This document shows positions 7,347 through 13,139 of a stretch of DNA of 14,356 bases, piece by piece; the stretch's first letter is position 1; each line of letters opens with the position of its first letter. The notes beneath the pieces are model-generated. The model was given only the letters and a program-made list of their open reading frames with translations, searched no databases and was not told where the DNA came from. The stretch is taken from positions 1 through 14,356 of the forward strand of contig CAZCIX010000051.1 in assembly GCA_964498835.1 (NCBI GenBank), in the 5' to 3' direction. The translations under genes and the position numbers were made by a program. Source of the DNA: JAGKXB01 sp964498835 (GTDB taxonomy: Bacteria > Pseudomonadota > Gammaproteobacteria > Burkholderiales > Burkholderiaceae_D).

Positions 7347-8582
7347 CTACCAGGATTTTCCAATCGCATGGCCAATTAAATGTCGTTTTAGGATAGGTAG
7401 GTGATTAAGTAAATTTAAGCCCGTATTACGCAATAGATGTAATGGTTGTAGATTTACGCCGAACAAATGTGCCAAACCGTAGGTTGTGACTTGCATCAAC
7501 AACACATCTTCTTTCCTGGCCCGCGCATAACGTGCTAATACACGCGGATCACCGCAGTCACGATAAGCCTCTCGGTTTGTGATTATTTTTAATAGATCGG
7601 CTACATCTGCAAATCCTAGATTCATTCCATGTCCGGCGAGTGGGTGTACGACGTGTGCGGCGTCGCCTAGTAACGCTACGCGTGGTGCAATCATGGCATG
7701 TGGGCGTATCAGCGATAAAGGAAAGGCCTTCATGACTTCGGGTTGAATAGGTTGCAAATTCCCCAATGTTTCATGGCAGAGTGGGTGAAGGCGTGCGGCA
7801 CAACTTGCTGGTGATTCTGCCAATATCGTTGTAGCAAGTGCATCAGGAGCAGACCATACCAGGGATACTTGCTGTCCTGGTAAAGGTAGCAAAGCAACAA
7901 TGCCATCTTGTCCAATAAACCATTGGTGCGCTACGTCATGATGCGGCTTCTCACAAGTAAAGTTGGCGACAATTGCGCGTTGCCGGTAGGAATGATAATC
8001 CAGCCCGATTTGGCATTGATTGCGTACCCAGGATTGACTGCCATCAGCACCAATGACGAGCGCTGCCCGTAACATTCCACCGTCCTCTAATTCTATGCTC
8101 GCATAGGTCTCATCAATTTTTAAACGCGTCGTATGGCCATAAACTTTGTGAATATTGGGGCAAAACTTTAATGCAGCATCCAGGGCGTGATTGATATTCT
8201 TATCTTCCACTATCCAGGCTAGTGTTTGTACATGTGCGCTATATGAGTCAAATGTTAACGTGCCGTTGTAAAAAGAAGATTGATTCTGGTTTTCGCACCC
8301 TTTAATGTGCATGGCGTCAACTGGCGCAATTCGGCTGGCATCCAAACCATCCCAAACTTTGAGGTGCGCCAATAGCGTTTGTGCTGTGTGATTGAGTGCA
8401 TACACTCGCACATCCCAGTCCGTCGTCATACTGGTTGCCGGATTGGTTGTTTGTGGCGTGACGGATTTGGATGGTGGCGCCAACAAAATAACGCGTTGCC
8501 CTGCCTGCGCCAAACCCAGTGCCGCCGTTTTGGCGATAATCCCATCGCCGACTATGCAAATATCGTTGTCTACCGTGGACAT
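7347..8582 (-). CDS. ubiH: UbiH/UbiF/VisC/COQ6-family FAD-dependent ubiquinone-biosynthesis hydroxylase
   Basis: This is a flavoprotein monooxygenase of the ubiquinone-ring hydroxylase family, acting at the inner face of the membrane. From the ATG at 8580-8582 it has 411 residues. The N-terminal FAD fold (DICIVGDGIIAKTAALGLA, 7-25) is a GxGxxG motif with the last Gly replaced by Ala. The DG motif is GADGSQSW (about 178-185). The second FAD motif, with the UbiH signature, is LLGDAAHVVHPLAGHGMNLGFAD (about 304-326). A GTG at 8610-8612 would add ten residues without a ribosome binding site. Which ring position it hydroxylates cannot be told from sequence, because UbiH, UbiF, UbiI and UbiM are close relatives, so the symbol is tentative. 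Together with ubiX it gives the window two ubiquinone genes. It is the first gene of the minus-strand block. Confidence 0.88.
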   Translation of the reverse strand: MSTVDNDICIVGDGIIAKTAALGLAQAGQRVILLAPPSKSVTPQTTNPATSMTTDWDVRVYALNHTAQTLLAHLKVWDGLDASRIAPVDAMHIKGCENQNQSSFYNGTLTFDSYSAHVQTLAWIVEDKNINHALDAALKFCPNIHKVYGHTTRLKIDETYASIELEDGGMLRAALVIGADGSQSWVRNQCQIGLDYHSYRQRAIVANFTCEKPHHDVAHQWFIGQDGIVALLPLPGQQVSLVWSAPDALATTILAESPASCAARLHPLCHETLGNLQPIQPEVMKAFPLSLIRPHAMIAPRVALLGDAAHVVHPLAGHGMNLGFADVADLLKIITNREAYRDCGDPRVLARYARARKEDVLLMQVTTYGLAHLFGVNLQPLHLLRNTGLNLLNHLPILKRHLIGHAIGKSW

Positions 8583-8614
8583 GATCGTAGGATAAAGGAA
8601 TAGAGAAACCACGC

Positions 8615-8620
8615 ATTATA
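8615..8620 (-). promoter_or_regulatory. probable -10 box of the ubiH promoter
   Basis: The minus strand reads TATAAT 32 bp upstream of the ATG, which would give a short leader of about 25 bases. The -35 position is poor, but an 11-bp tandem direct repeat (8631-8652) covers roughly -26 to -47, where an activator or repressor could bind. Confidence 0.4.
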
Positions 8621-8630
8621 GCGTTGCGAT

Positions 8631-8652
8631 TATTAGGCTGATATTAGGCCGA
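8631..8652. repeat. 11-bp tandem direct repeat upstream of ubiH
   Basis: TATTAGGCTGA is followed at once by TATTAGGCCGA, two 11-bp units differing at one position. The period equals one helical turn. The repeat sits between the ubiH -10 box and the tRNA promoter, so it could be an operator for either. Confidence 0.5.
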
Positions 8653-8711
8653 TGAAAATGTAATGCTGAACGTAAAATTATAAAAATAGCGCCAAACATG
8701 CTAAAACATGC

Positions 8712-8740
8712 TTTGCATAATTTTATTCCTTTGCTATACT
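8712..8740 (+). promoter_or_regulatory. sigma-70 promoter of the tRNA-Phe gene
   Basis: TTTGCA at 8712-8717 and TATACT at 8735-8740 are separated by 17 bp. Transcription would start near 8747, only a few bases before the mature tRNA, and the C-rich discriminator is typical of stringently controlled stable-RNA promoters. Confidence 0.65.
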
Positions 8741-8750
8741 CATGCCCCTT

Positions 8751-8826
<76 letters not shown>

Positions 8827-8835
8827 AAAATTCAT

Positions 8836-8859
8836 AAACCACCTTCGGGTGGTTTTTTT
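8836..8859 (+). terminator. intrinsic terminator of tRNA-Phe
   Basis: AAACCACC-TTCG-GGTGGTTT forms an 8-bp stem with a stable TTCG tetraloop and runs into seven T residues. It starts ten bases after the tRNA CCA end. Confidence 0.93.
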
Positions 8860-8888
8860 GTCTCTTAATTAATCCATATGCCCTCAAT

Positions 8889-8918
8889 AAAAATGCCTAG
8901 AGTGCTCTAGCATTTTTT
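8889..8918. terminator. second, bidirectional-type hairpin between tRNA-Phe and the cytochrome cassette
   Basis: AAAAATGC-CTAGA / TCTAG-CATTTTT pairs over a GTGC loop with one bulged C, flanked by an A tract and six T residues. It backs up the tRNA terminator and insulates the cassette promoter from read-through; by symmetry it could also work on the other strand. Confidence 0.6.
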
Positions 8919-8922
8919 GCGA

Positions 8923-8939
8923 TGTCGTTTACAACGACA
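8923..8939. repeat. palindrome copy 1: TGTCGTT-TAC-AACGACA
   Basis: This perfect 7-bp inverted repeat with a 3-bp centre lies just before the cassette promoter region. A copy matching at 15 of 17 positions occurs directly after the cassette at 12210-12226. It looks like a protein-binding dyad or a cassette boundary element, and I do not recognise it. With a loop of only three bases it is less likely to be an RNA hairpin. Confidence 0.6.
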
Positions 8940-8942
8940 AAA

Positions 8943-8959
8943 CTTAAGCTTTTCTTAAT
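8943..8959 (+). promoter_or_regulatory. PmrA/QseB-type response-regulator box
   Basis: CTTAAG and CTTAAT are separated by five bases, so the half-sites repeat every 11 bp on one DNA face. PmrA/BasR regulators of the OmpR family bind direct repeats of this form. The operon led from here encodes a PmrA/QseB-like regulator, so autoregulation is the simplest reading. No clear -10 could be fixed; a weak TTAAAT lies at 8969-8974. Confidence 0.5.
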
Positions 8960-8993
8960 ATTCGACCATTAAATTAATCGCATGGAGGAATCT

Positions 8994-9386
8994 ATGGGAT
9001 TAGTCATTAAAAAAATTAGTGTTGCAATAGTTGCTTTGATTGCCACCAATGTGTGGGCAGTTGACCCAGTATCACTAGAACAACAGTATTCGTCAGAGGC
9101 TAAGCAAGTAGCCTCAGTTACCAGGGGCGAAAAATTTTTCATAAGTAAACACGGCAAAGAATGGAGTTGTGCGAGTTGTCATGGGGCTCCTCCCACTAAA
9201 GAGGGTAAACATGCCTCGACTGATAAAACTATTCGTCCGCTCGCCCCAGCATTTAATTCAAAAAGATTTACTGATGCTGCCAAAGTGAACAAATGGTTTA
9301 AACGCAACTGTAATGATGTGCTTGGGCGCGAATGTTCGTCCTTGGAAAAAGCAGATGTGATGGCGTATCTAAATTTTCTCAAATAG
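8994..9386 (+). CDS. SHP-type monoheme cytochrome c (DUF1924 / Sphaeroides heme protein family)
   Basis: This small periplasmic c-type cytochrome has 130 residues from the ATG at 8994. GGAGGA at 8985-8990 fixes that start; an ATG at 8982 overlaps this site and is unlikely. Residues 1-22 form a Sec signal peptide ending VWA. The heme motif is CASCH at 59-63. The segment RFTDAAKVNKWFKRNCNDVLGREC (91-114) matches SHP of Rhodobacter sphaeroides as I recall it, including the asparagine (here Asn105) that is the sixth heme ligand and swings away on reduction, and two cysteines (106, 114) that form a disulfide there. SHP can bind O2 and NO when reduced; its true substrate is not settled. It is the first gene of the operon, 7 bp before the diheme cytochrome, its expected electron donor. 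Confidence 0.9.
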   Translation: MGLVIKKISVAIVALIATNVWAVDPVSLEQQYSSEAKQVASVTRGEKFFISKHGKEWSCASCHGAPPTKEGKHASTDKTIRPLAPAFNSKRFTDAAKVNKWFKRNCNDVLGRECSSLEKADVMAYLNFLK

Positions 9387-9393
9387 GTGGCTT

Positions 9394-9849
9394 ATGAAAA
9401 GGTTCTATCAATTACTCATATTGATGGTTATCCCATCAATAACATTGGCAGACGGCAATGTTATGCCAACCAAAGTTCCTGAAAAAGTGAAGTCTGAATG
9501 CGCGTCATGTCACATGGTGTATCCACCGGCATTTTTGCCAAAGGAGTCTTGGATCATGATTATGAGTGGATTAGAGAAGCACTATGGCACAGACGCTTCG
9601 TTAGATGCCCAATCTATAAAAGAAATAAGCCAATGGCTTAAGCAAAATGCTGGGACCTATAAGAGAGTATCGTCAGCTCCACCAAACAACAGAATTACTG
9701 AATCCACATGGTTTATAAAAAAACATCGAAGGATCAGCGATTCAACATGGAAGCATTTAAAAGTAAAAAGCCAGTCAAATTGTATGGCTTGTCATACTTC
9801 AGCAGATAAAGGCAACTATGACGACGATGATGTGAGAGTGCCAAAATGA
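9394..9849 (+). CDS. DHC-type diheme cytochrome c
   Basis: This is a periplasmic 151-residue cytochrome with a signal peptide of about 19 residues (ITLA-DG) and two c-heme sites, CASCH at 36-40 and CMACH at 130-134. The stretch YPPAFLP after the first heme and the KHRRISDSTW segment before the second are typical of the DHC family found beside SHP. Candidate distal ligands are His63, His111 and His121; which are used cannot be decided by eye. The family is thought to pass electrons from a membrane cytochrome b to SHP. AGGTGG stands before the ATG. The stop codon overlaps the start of the cytochrome b gene (ATGA), so translation is probably coupled. The acidic tail NYDDDD may serve docking, which is speculative. 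Confidence 0.9.
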   Translation: MKRFYQLLILMVIPSITLADGNVMPTKVPEKVKSECASCHMVYPPAFLPKESWIMIMSGLEKHYGTDASLDAQSIKEISQWLKQNAGTYKRVSSAPPNNRITESTWFIKKHRRISDSTWKHLKVKSQSNCMACHTSADKGNYDDDDVRVPK

Positions 9850-10469
9850 TTAACGAGCTCAGGAAACGAATGATGGTGTGGGATTCACCAATATTTTTTA
9901 CTCATTGGCTCTTAGCCTTTTGTTTTGTAGGCGCAGTCCTGACACAAGAAAGCGAAAAATTTAGACTTGTTCATGTAACCATGGGTTACACCATGTTAGG
10001 AATTGTTAGTTTTAGGGTAGTTTGGGGGTTTGTTGGATCTAAATATGCGAGGTTTATAACAATAAAGCCACGGTTTATAAGAGCTCGTGAAAACATACAA
10101 TCCACCCTAAATGGATATAAAGAATTTTCAATAGGATTGAATGCATTGGGATTTGTCGCGGCTTATTTATTGATGGGTGCAGTTCTATTAGTTTCGGCCT
10201 CAGGGTATCTCGTATTCAATGAGATTGGCCCAGAACTAATCAGTGAAATACATGAGTGGATGGGTAATTTACTCATTGCGGTAGTTGTAGTTCATGTAAG
10301 CTCAATAGTATTGAATGCTATATATCAACGCTTACAAAAAACCAATGTCGAAGTTGCTAAAAAGGTTGGTGTGTTAGATCAAAGGGCAAGACCCTATAAA
10401 CTGGTAACAATAATCATTTTGTTGGTGGTGGTTTATTTTTGGGGTATTCAATTTGAGATTTGGCAATGA
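9846..10469 (+). CDS. cytochrome b561-family membrane protein (quinol to cytochrome c electron transfer)
   Basis: This 207-residue inner-membrane protein has four core membrane helices (about 15-33, 43-62, 97-120, 138-160) and a fifth near 186-202. Histidines at 20 (FTHW), 43 (LVHVTMGY), 136 (EIHEWMG) and 150 (VVVHVSS) can ligate two b hemes. The FRVVWGFVGSKYARF segment (56-70) is the signature of the bacterial cytochrome b561 / hydrogenase-type cytochrome b group. In SHP-DHC operons this subunit is taken to oxidise quinol and reduce DHC at the periplasmic face. Its start overlaps the DHC stop and its stop overlaps the response-regulator start, both as ATGA, so the electron-transfer chain and its regulators are translationally linked. 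Confidence 0.92.
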   Translation: MINELRKRMMVWDSPIFFTHWLLAFCFVGAVLTQESEKFRLVHVTMGYTMLGIVSFRVVWGFVGSKYARFITIKPRFIRARENIQSTLNGYKEFSIGLNALGFVAAYLLMGAVLLVSASGYLVFNEIGPELISEIHEWMGNLLIAVVVVHVSSIVLNAIYQRLQKTNVEVAKKVGVLDQRARPYKLVTIIILLVVVYFWGIQFEIWQ

Positions 10470-11122
10470 GACTACTTCTAGCTGAGGATGACCTAAATTT
10501 AGGCAATGCTTTAGAGCAAGGGTTGATCAAACACGGTTTTCAAGTTGATTGGGTTAGAGATGGCCAAGCGGTCCTATATGAAGTTAAAAATACAAGTTAC
10601 GTTGCATTAGTATTGGATATTGGTTTGCCCCTTAAAGATGGACTGACAGTCTTAAAAGAACTACGAGCCGATAAAAATTCATTGCCTGTATTAGTTTTGA
10701 CTGCTCAAGACGGTGTTGACAGTATCACTCAGGGATTGGATTTGGGCGGTGATGATTATGTTATTAAACCAGTCGCTCTTGAAGTGTTGGCCGCAAGGTT
10801 AAGAGCAATTATTAGGCGCTCTGAAGGTATGAGCCAAAATGAGATTCAGTATGGGGATTTATTGCTTAGTCCACTTTCTTTTACAGTTGAGCTTAATGGC
10901 GAAGAATTAAATCTTTCAAAAAAAGAGTTTGCCTTGCTACATGCCTTCATGCTTTTTTCTGGAAGAGTTTTGACGAAAGGACAACTAGAAGACCAGTTAT
11001 ATAGTTGGGGGCATGAAGTCGAAAGTAACGCCATAGAAGTACATATCCACAACTTACGCAAAAAGATTGGTGCTAATTACATTCAAACTATTCGTGGTGT
11101 TGGCTATCAATTTAAGGACTAA
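10466..11122 (+). CDS. OmpR-family response regulator, PmrA/QseB-like
   Basis: This 218-residue two-domain transcription factor has a receiver domain (1-115) with the acidic pair D8-D9, phosphoacceptor D51 in LVLDIGLPLKDG and switch lysine K101 in DDYVIKP. A winged-helix DNA-binding domain follows (about 125-217), with KEFALLHAF, SNAIEVHIHNLRKKIG and IRTIRG-like IQTIRGVGYQF. The overall pattern (MRLLLAEDD, GFQVDWV) is that of the QseB/PmrA/TctD branch. The ATG overlaps the cytochrome b stop (ATGA); a TTG two codons upstream is not needed. The kinase gene follows with its start two bases after the stop. The likely target is the operon's own promoter, which carries a PmrA-like direct repeat. 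Confidence 0.93.
   Translation: MRLLLAEDDLNLGNALEQGLIKHGFQVDWVRDGQAVLYEVKNTSYVALVLDIGLPLKDGLTVLKELRADKNSLPVLVLTAQDGVDSITQGLDLGGDDYVIKPVALEVLAARLRAIIRRSEGMSQNEIQYGDLLLSPLSFTVELNGEELNLSKKEFALLHAFMLFSGRVLTKGQLEDQLYSWGHEVESNAIEVHIHNLRKKIGANYIQTIRGVGYQFKD
11114..11118 (+). promoter_or_regulatory. ribosome binding site that fixes a GTG start for the kinase
   Basis: AAGGA lies five bases before GTG at 11124, inside the last codons of the response regulator. The only nearby ATG (11122) is followed at once by a stop, and the longer in-frame start at 11067 lies inside the regulator gene without a comparable site. Confidence 0.75.
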
Positions 11123-11123
11123 T

Positions 11124-12203
11124 GTGAGCGCCAATACATTTTCCTTAAGAAATCGCTTGCTAATAATGATTATTGGCTGCGTTACTTTTATTTGGGTGGC
11201 GGCATCCCTCATCATTTGGTTTGACGCTAGACAAGAGCTAGAAGAGTTGTTTAGAAAAATTATTGAGAAAAATATTTCAATTCACAAGATTGCGCATGAA
11301 AAAAATGAAATTCTGCTTGATTTGTTGTGGGGATTGATTTGGCCGCTAATTGTTGGGCTGCCAATATTGACTGTCATTATTTATGGAGTTGTTTACTGGG
11401 CCAGTTCATCAATTACTCAGCTTCAGGAAGCAATTAACGAAAGAAGTCCGAATTCGCTAGAGAAGATTCAAATATCTGGGCTACCTAAAGAAATTAGTCC
11501 TCTACTGTACGAATTAAATAATTTACTTTCCAAGGTGAAAACATCTTTGGAGCATGAAAAGAGATTTACAGCGGATGCCGCCCATGAACTTAGAACACCG
11601 CTTGCGGCTATAAAAGCTCAAGCAGAAGTCATCAGACTGGAAAAAGTTTTAGACCCTTCAGCATTTGATAATTTGATTGAAAGTTGCGATAGGGCTGGTC
11701 GGTTGATTGAACAACTATTGGCATTGTCTAGGGTGGAGACATCTGTTAACACTTTTGAAAAAGATGATGTAGATATTTCTGAATTCATTGCCCAACAAAT
11801 TGCGTATCTTTACCCTCAGATTGAGGTGAAATCCCAGGTAATTGAATTCAATGCATCAGGCCAATATCAAGTTAAGGCCAACAAGACTCTTTTAGAAATT
11901 TTGTTTAGAAACTTGCTAGATAACGCGATTCGATATTCGCCCCAGAAGGGAAAAATTAATGTTTCATTGGATGAAAAAGATGGACATGTTTACTTGTCGA
12001 TTGAAGATAGCGGCACTGGCTTAATGCAAGATCAAATTAACAAATTGGGAGTGAGGTTTCAGCGATTGGGGAGGGTTGATTCATATGGTAGTGGTTTGGG
12101 ATGGTCAATCATTAAAAAAAGTGCTGAGGTTGGTGGAATTGCGATTCAAGTATCCAACAGTAAAAAGTTAGCTGGGTTATTGGTTTCCCTTAGATTGTCA
12201 TAA
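11124..12203 (+). CDS. two-component sensor histidine kinase, QseC/PmrB-like, with a minimal periplasmic domain
   Basis: This inner-membrane sensor kinase has 359 residues. TM1 is at about 11-33 and TM2 at about 68-92. Only some 35 residues (34-67) lie in the periplasm, much shorter than in QseC (over 100) and closer to PmrB. That stretch is charged and contains E38-x-x-E41, a pattern like the metal-binding ExxE of PmrB, but whether it binds metal is unknown. The HisKA helix carries H154 in AAHELRTPL. The ATPase domain has the N box RNLLDNAIR (262-270), DSGTGL (295-300) and GSGLG (322-326). The GTG start follows AAGGA at five bases. It is the last gene of the cassette and presumably phosphorylates the preceding regulator. 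The signal is unknown; redox state or a ligand of the adjacent cytochromes is a reasonable guess. Confidence 0.92.
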   Translation: MSANTFSLRNRLLIMIIGCVTFIWVAASLIIWFDARQELEELFRKIIEKNISIHKIAHEKNEILLDLLWGLIWPLIVGLPILTVIIYGVVYWASSSITQLQEAINERSPNSLEKIQISGLPKEISPLLYELNNLLSKVKTSLEHEKRFTADAAHELRTPLAAIKAQAEVIRLEKVLDPSAFDNLIESCDRAGRLIEQLLALSRVETSVNTFEKDDVDISEFIAQQIAYLYPQIEVKSQVIEFNASGQYQVKANKTLLEILFRNLLDNAIRYSPQKGKINVSLDEKDGHVYLSIEDSGTGLMQDQINKLGVRFQRLGRVDSYGSGLGWSIIKKSAEVGGIAIQVSNSKKLAGLLVSLRLS

Positions 12204-12207
12204 TTGG

Positions 12208-12228
12208 TATGTCGTTTAGAGCGACATA
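12208..12228. repeat. palindrome copy 2: TATGTCG-N7-CGACATA
   Basis: This 7-bp inverted repeat begins five bases after the kinase stop codon. Its 17-bp core (12210-12226) equals copy 1 upstream of the cassette except at two positions, so the two elements bracket the operon about 3.3 kb apart. As RNA it could also form a 3'-end hairpin, but no T tract follows. Confidence 0.6.
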
Positions 12229-12272
12229 GGAATAGTTGTGGGGAGTTATTTAGATGTACTGTACAGGCCCAA

Positions 12273-12298
12273 AACATCACCTTTTGGTGTTGTTTTTT
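12273..12298. terminator. bidirectional terminator between the cassette and the azoreductase gene
   Basis: AACATCACC-TTTT-GGTGTTGTT forms a 9-bp stem with one T-T mismatch and is followed by T residues on the plus strand. Read on the minus strand the same stem ends in TTTT, so it can also stop azoreductase transcription arriving from the right. Confidence 0.75.
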
Positions 12299-12318
12299 AT
12301 TTGATTGGGGCTGACGTC

Positions 12319-12346
12319 GGGGCGAGAATTGCCCCTTTACTTTTTT
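12319..12346 (+). terminator. possible second terminator
   Basis: GGGGC-N7-GCCCC is followed by TTTACTTTTTT on the plus strand. The stem is only 5 bp, so this is a weaker backup to the preceding element. Confidence 0.4.
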
Positions 12347-12371
12347 ACCTGCTGTTATCTGAGATCGCCAC

Positions 12372-12974
12372 TCAAACCACCGTCACCTGCTCAATTTGTT
12401 CCAAGGCCGAACTCAATGCACTTTGCTCCGCTTCCGGCCCCATATTCAACCCTTCTGCGTAAACGAATTGCACGTCGGTCATACCCAGGAAGGCGAAGAA
12501 GGTTTTCAGGTAGGGCGTTTGGGTATCGTTGGGTGTGTTGCGATACAGGCCGCCGCGAGTCAGTGCAACGTAAACTTTTTTGCCTTTGAGCAATCCTTCT
12601 GGCCCGTTTGCGGTATACCGGAAAGTGACTTGCGCGCGTGAGATGGCATCGATCCAGTTTTTCAGTTGTGTTGGCACGCCGAAGTTGTACATCGGTACGC
12701 CAAGTACGATGACGTCAGCGTTTTGAATTTCAGTAATCAGTACATCGTCTTGCGCGACACGGGCTGTTTGCTCTGGTGTGCGTTGCTCCGTTGGTGTAAA
12801 CAAGGCTTGCAGCGCTGCCTCATCTAGCATTGGGTGCGGCGTGACGCTCAGGTCGCGTAAGGTGTGCGTGGCTTGTGGGTACTCGGTTCGCAGGCGGTCG
12901 ACCAGTACGTTGGCTAAATGTGTGGAATGCGAGTTTTCGGTGCGTGCGCTGGAGTTGATTTGTAGAATATTCAT
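12372..12974 (-). CDS. azoR: FMN-dependent NADH:quinone oxidoreductase / azoreductase
   Basis: This is a cytoplasmic flavodoxin-fold oxidoreductase that uses NADH to reduce quinones and azo compounds, usually serving quinone or thiol-stress defence. From the ATG at 12972-12974, with AAGGA at good spacing, the protein has 200 residues (E. coli AzoR 201). FMN-binding segments are SSARTENSHS (8-17), PMYNFGVP (94-101) and TRGGLY (139-144); LKNWIDAISRAQVTFRY (104-120) is also typical. A longer frame to 13019 adds 15 residues without a ribosome binding site. It is divergent from a LysR-type gene with 165 bp between starts, a standard regulator-target arrangement, so induction by that regulator is likely though not shown. 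Confidence 0.93.
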   Translation of the reverse strand: MNILQINSSARTENSHSTHLANVLVDRLRTEYPQATHTLRDLSVTPHPMLDEAALQALFTPTEQRTPEQTARVAQDDVLITEIQNADVIVLGVPMYNFGVPTQLKNWIDAISRAQVTFRYTANGPEGLLKGKKVYVALTRGGLYRNTPNDTQTPYLKTFFAFLGMTDVQFVYAEGLNMGPEAEQSALSSALEQIEQVTVV

Positions 12975-12995
12975 GATTCTATCCTTGGGTAATGA

Positions 12996-13028
12996 ATGTT
13001 GTGTAAATGTTGTGTGCATGTTTTGTGT
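12996..13028. repeat. three ATGTT(TT)GTGT repeats at 11-bp spacing in the azoR leader
   Basis: ATGTTGTGT starts at 12996 and 13007, and ATGTTTTGTGT at 13018. The 11-bp spacing puts all three on one face of the helix, between the azoR start and the LysR dyad, which suggests regulator contacts near the azoR promoter. Confidence 0.4.
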
Positions 13029-13074
13029 TGCTATGAGTGACTTTAATCATTCCAAAAATAATTGTGAAGTCGTC

Positions 13075-13099
13075 AAAATGGATATCATTGTTCCATTTT
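13075..13099. promoter_or_regulatory. candidate LysR-type operator
   Basis: AAAATGGA-N9-TCCATTTT is a perfect 8-bp inverted repeat centred about 53 bp upstream of the lysR-type ATG and about 113 bp upstream of the azoR ATG. It contains a T-N11-A core, the general LysR-regulator recognition form, in the expected divergent promoter region. Confidence 0.55.
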
Positions 13100-13139
13100 T
13101 GTGGCTAATAAAAAGGTGGGAAAGGGGAAAAGAGGGATA

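Noticed and set aside
8982..8993. Upstream ATG adding four residues to the SHP-like protein
   Set aside because: This ATG overlaps the GGAGGA ribosome binding site that serves the ATG at 8994, and the added residues would put acidic amino acids at the front of the signal peptide.
11067..11123. Longer kinase start inside the response-regulator gene
   Set aside because: It would overlap the regulator by 56 bp without a good ribosome binding site. The GTG at 11124 has AAGGA at ideal spacing and is followed by the usual short N terminus and TM1.
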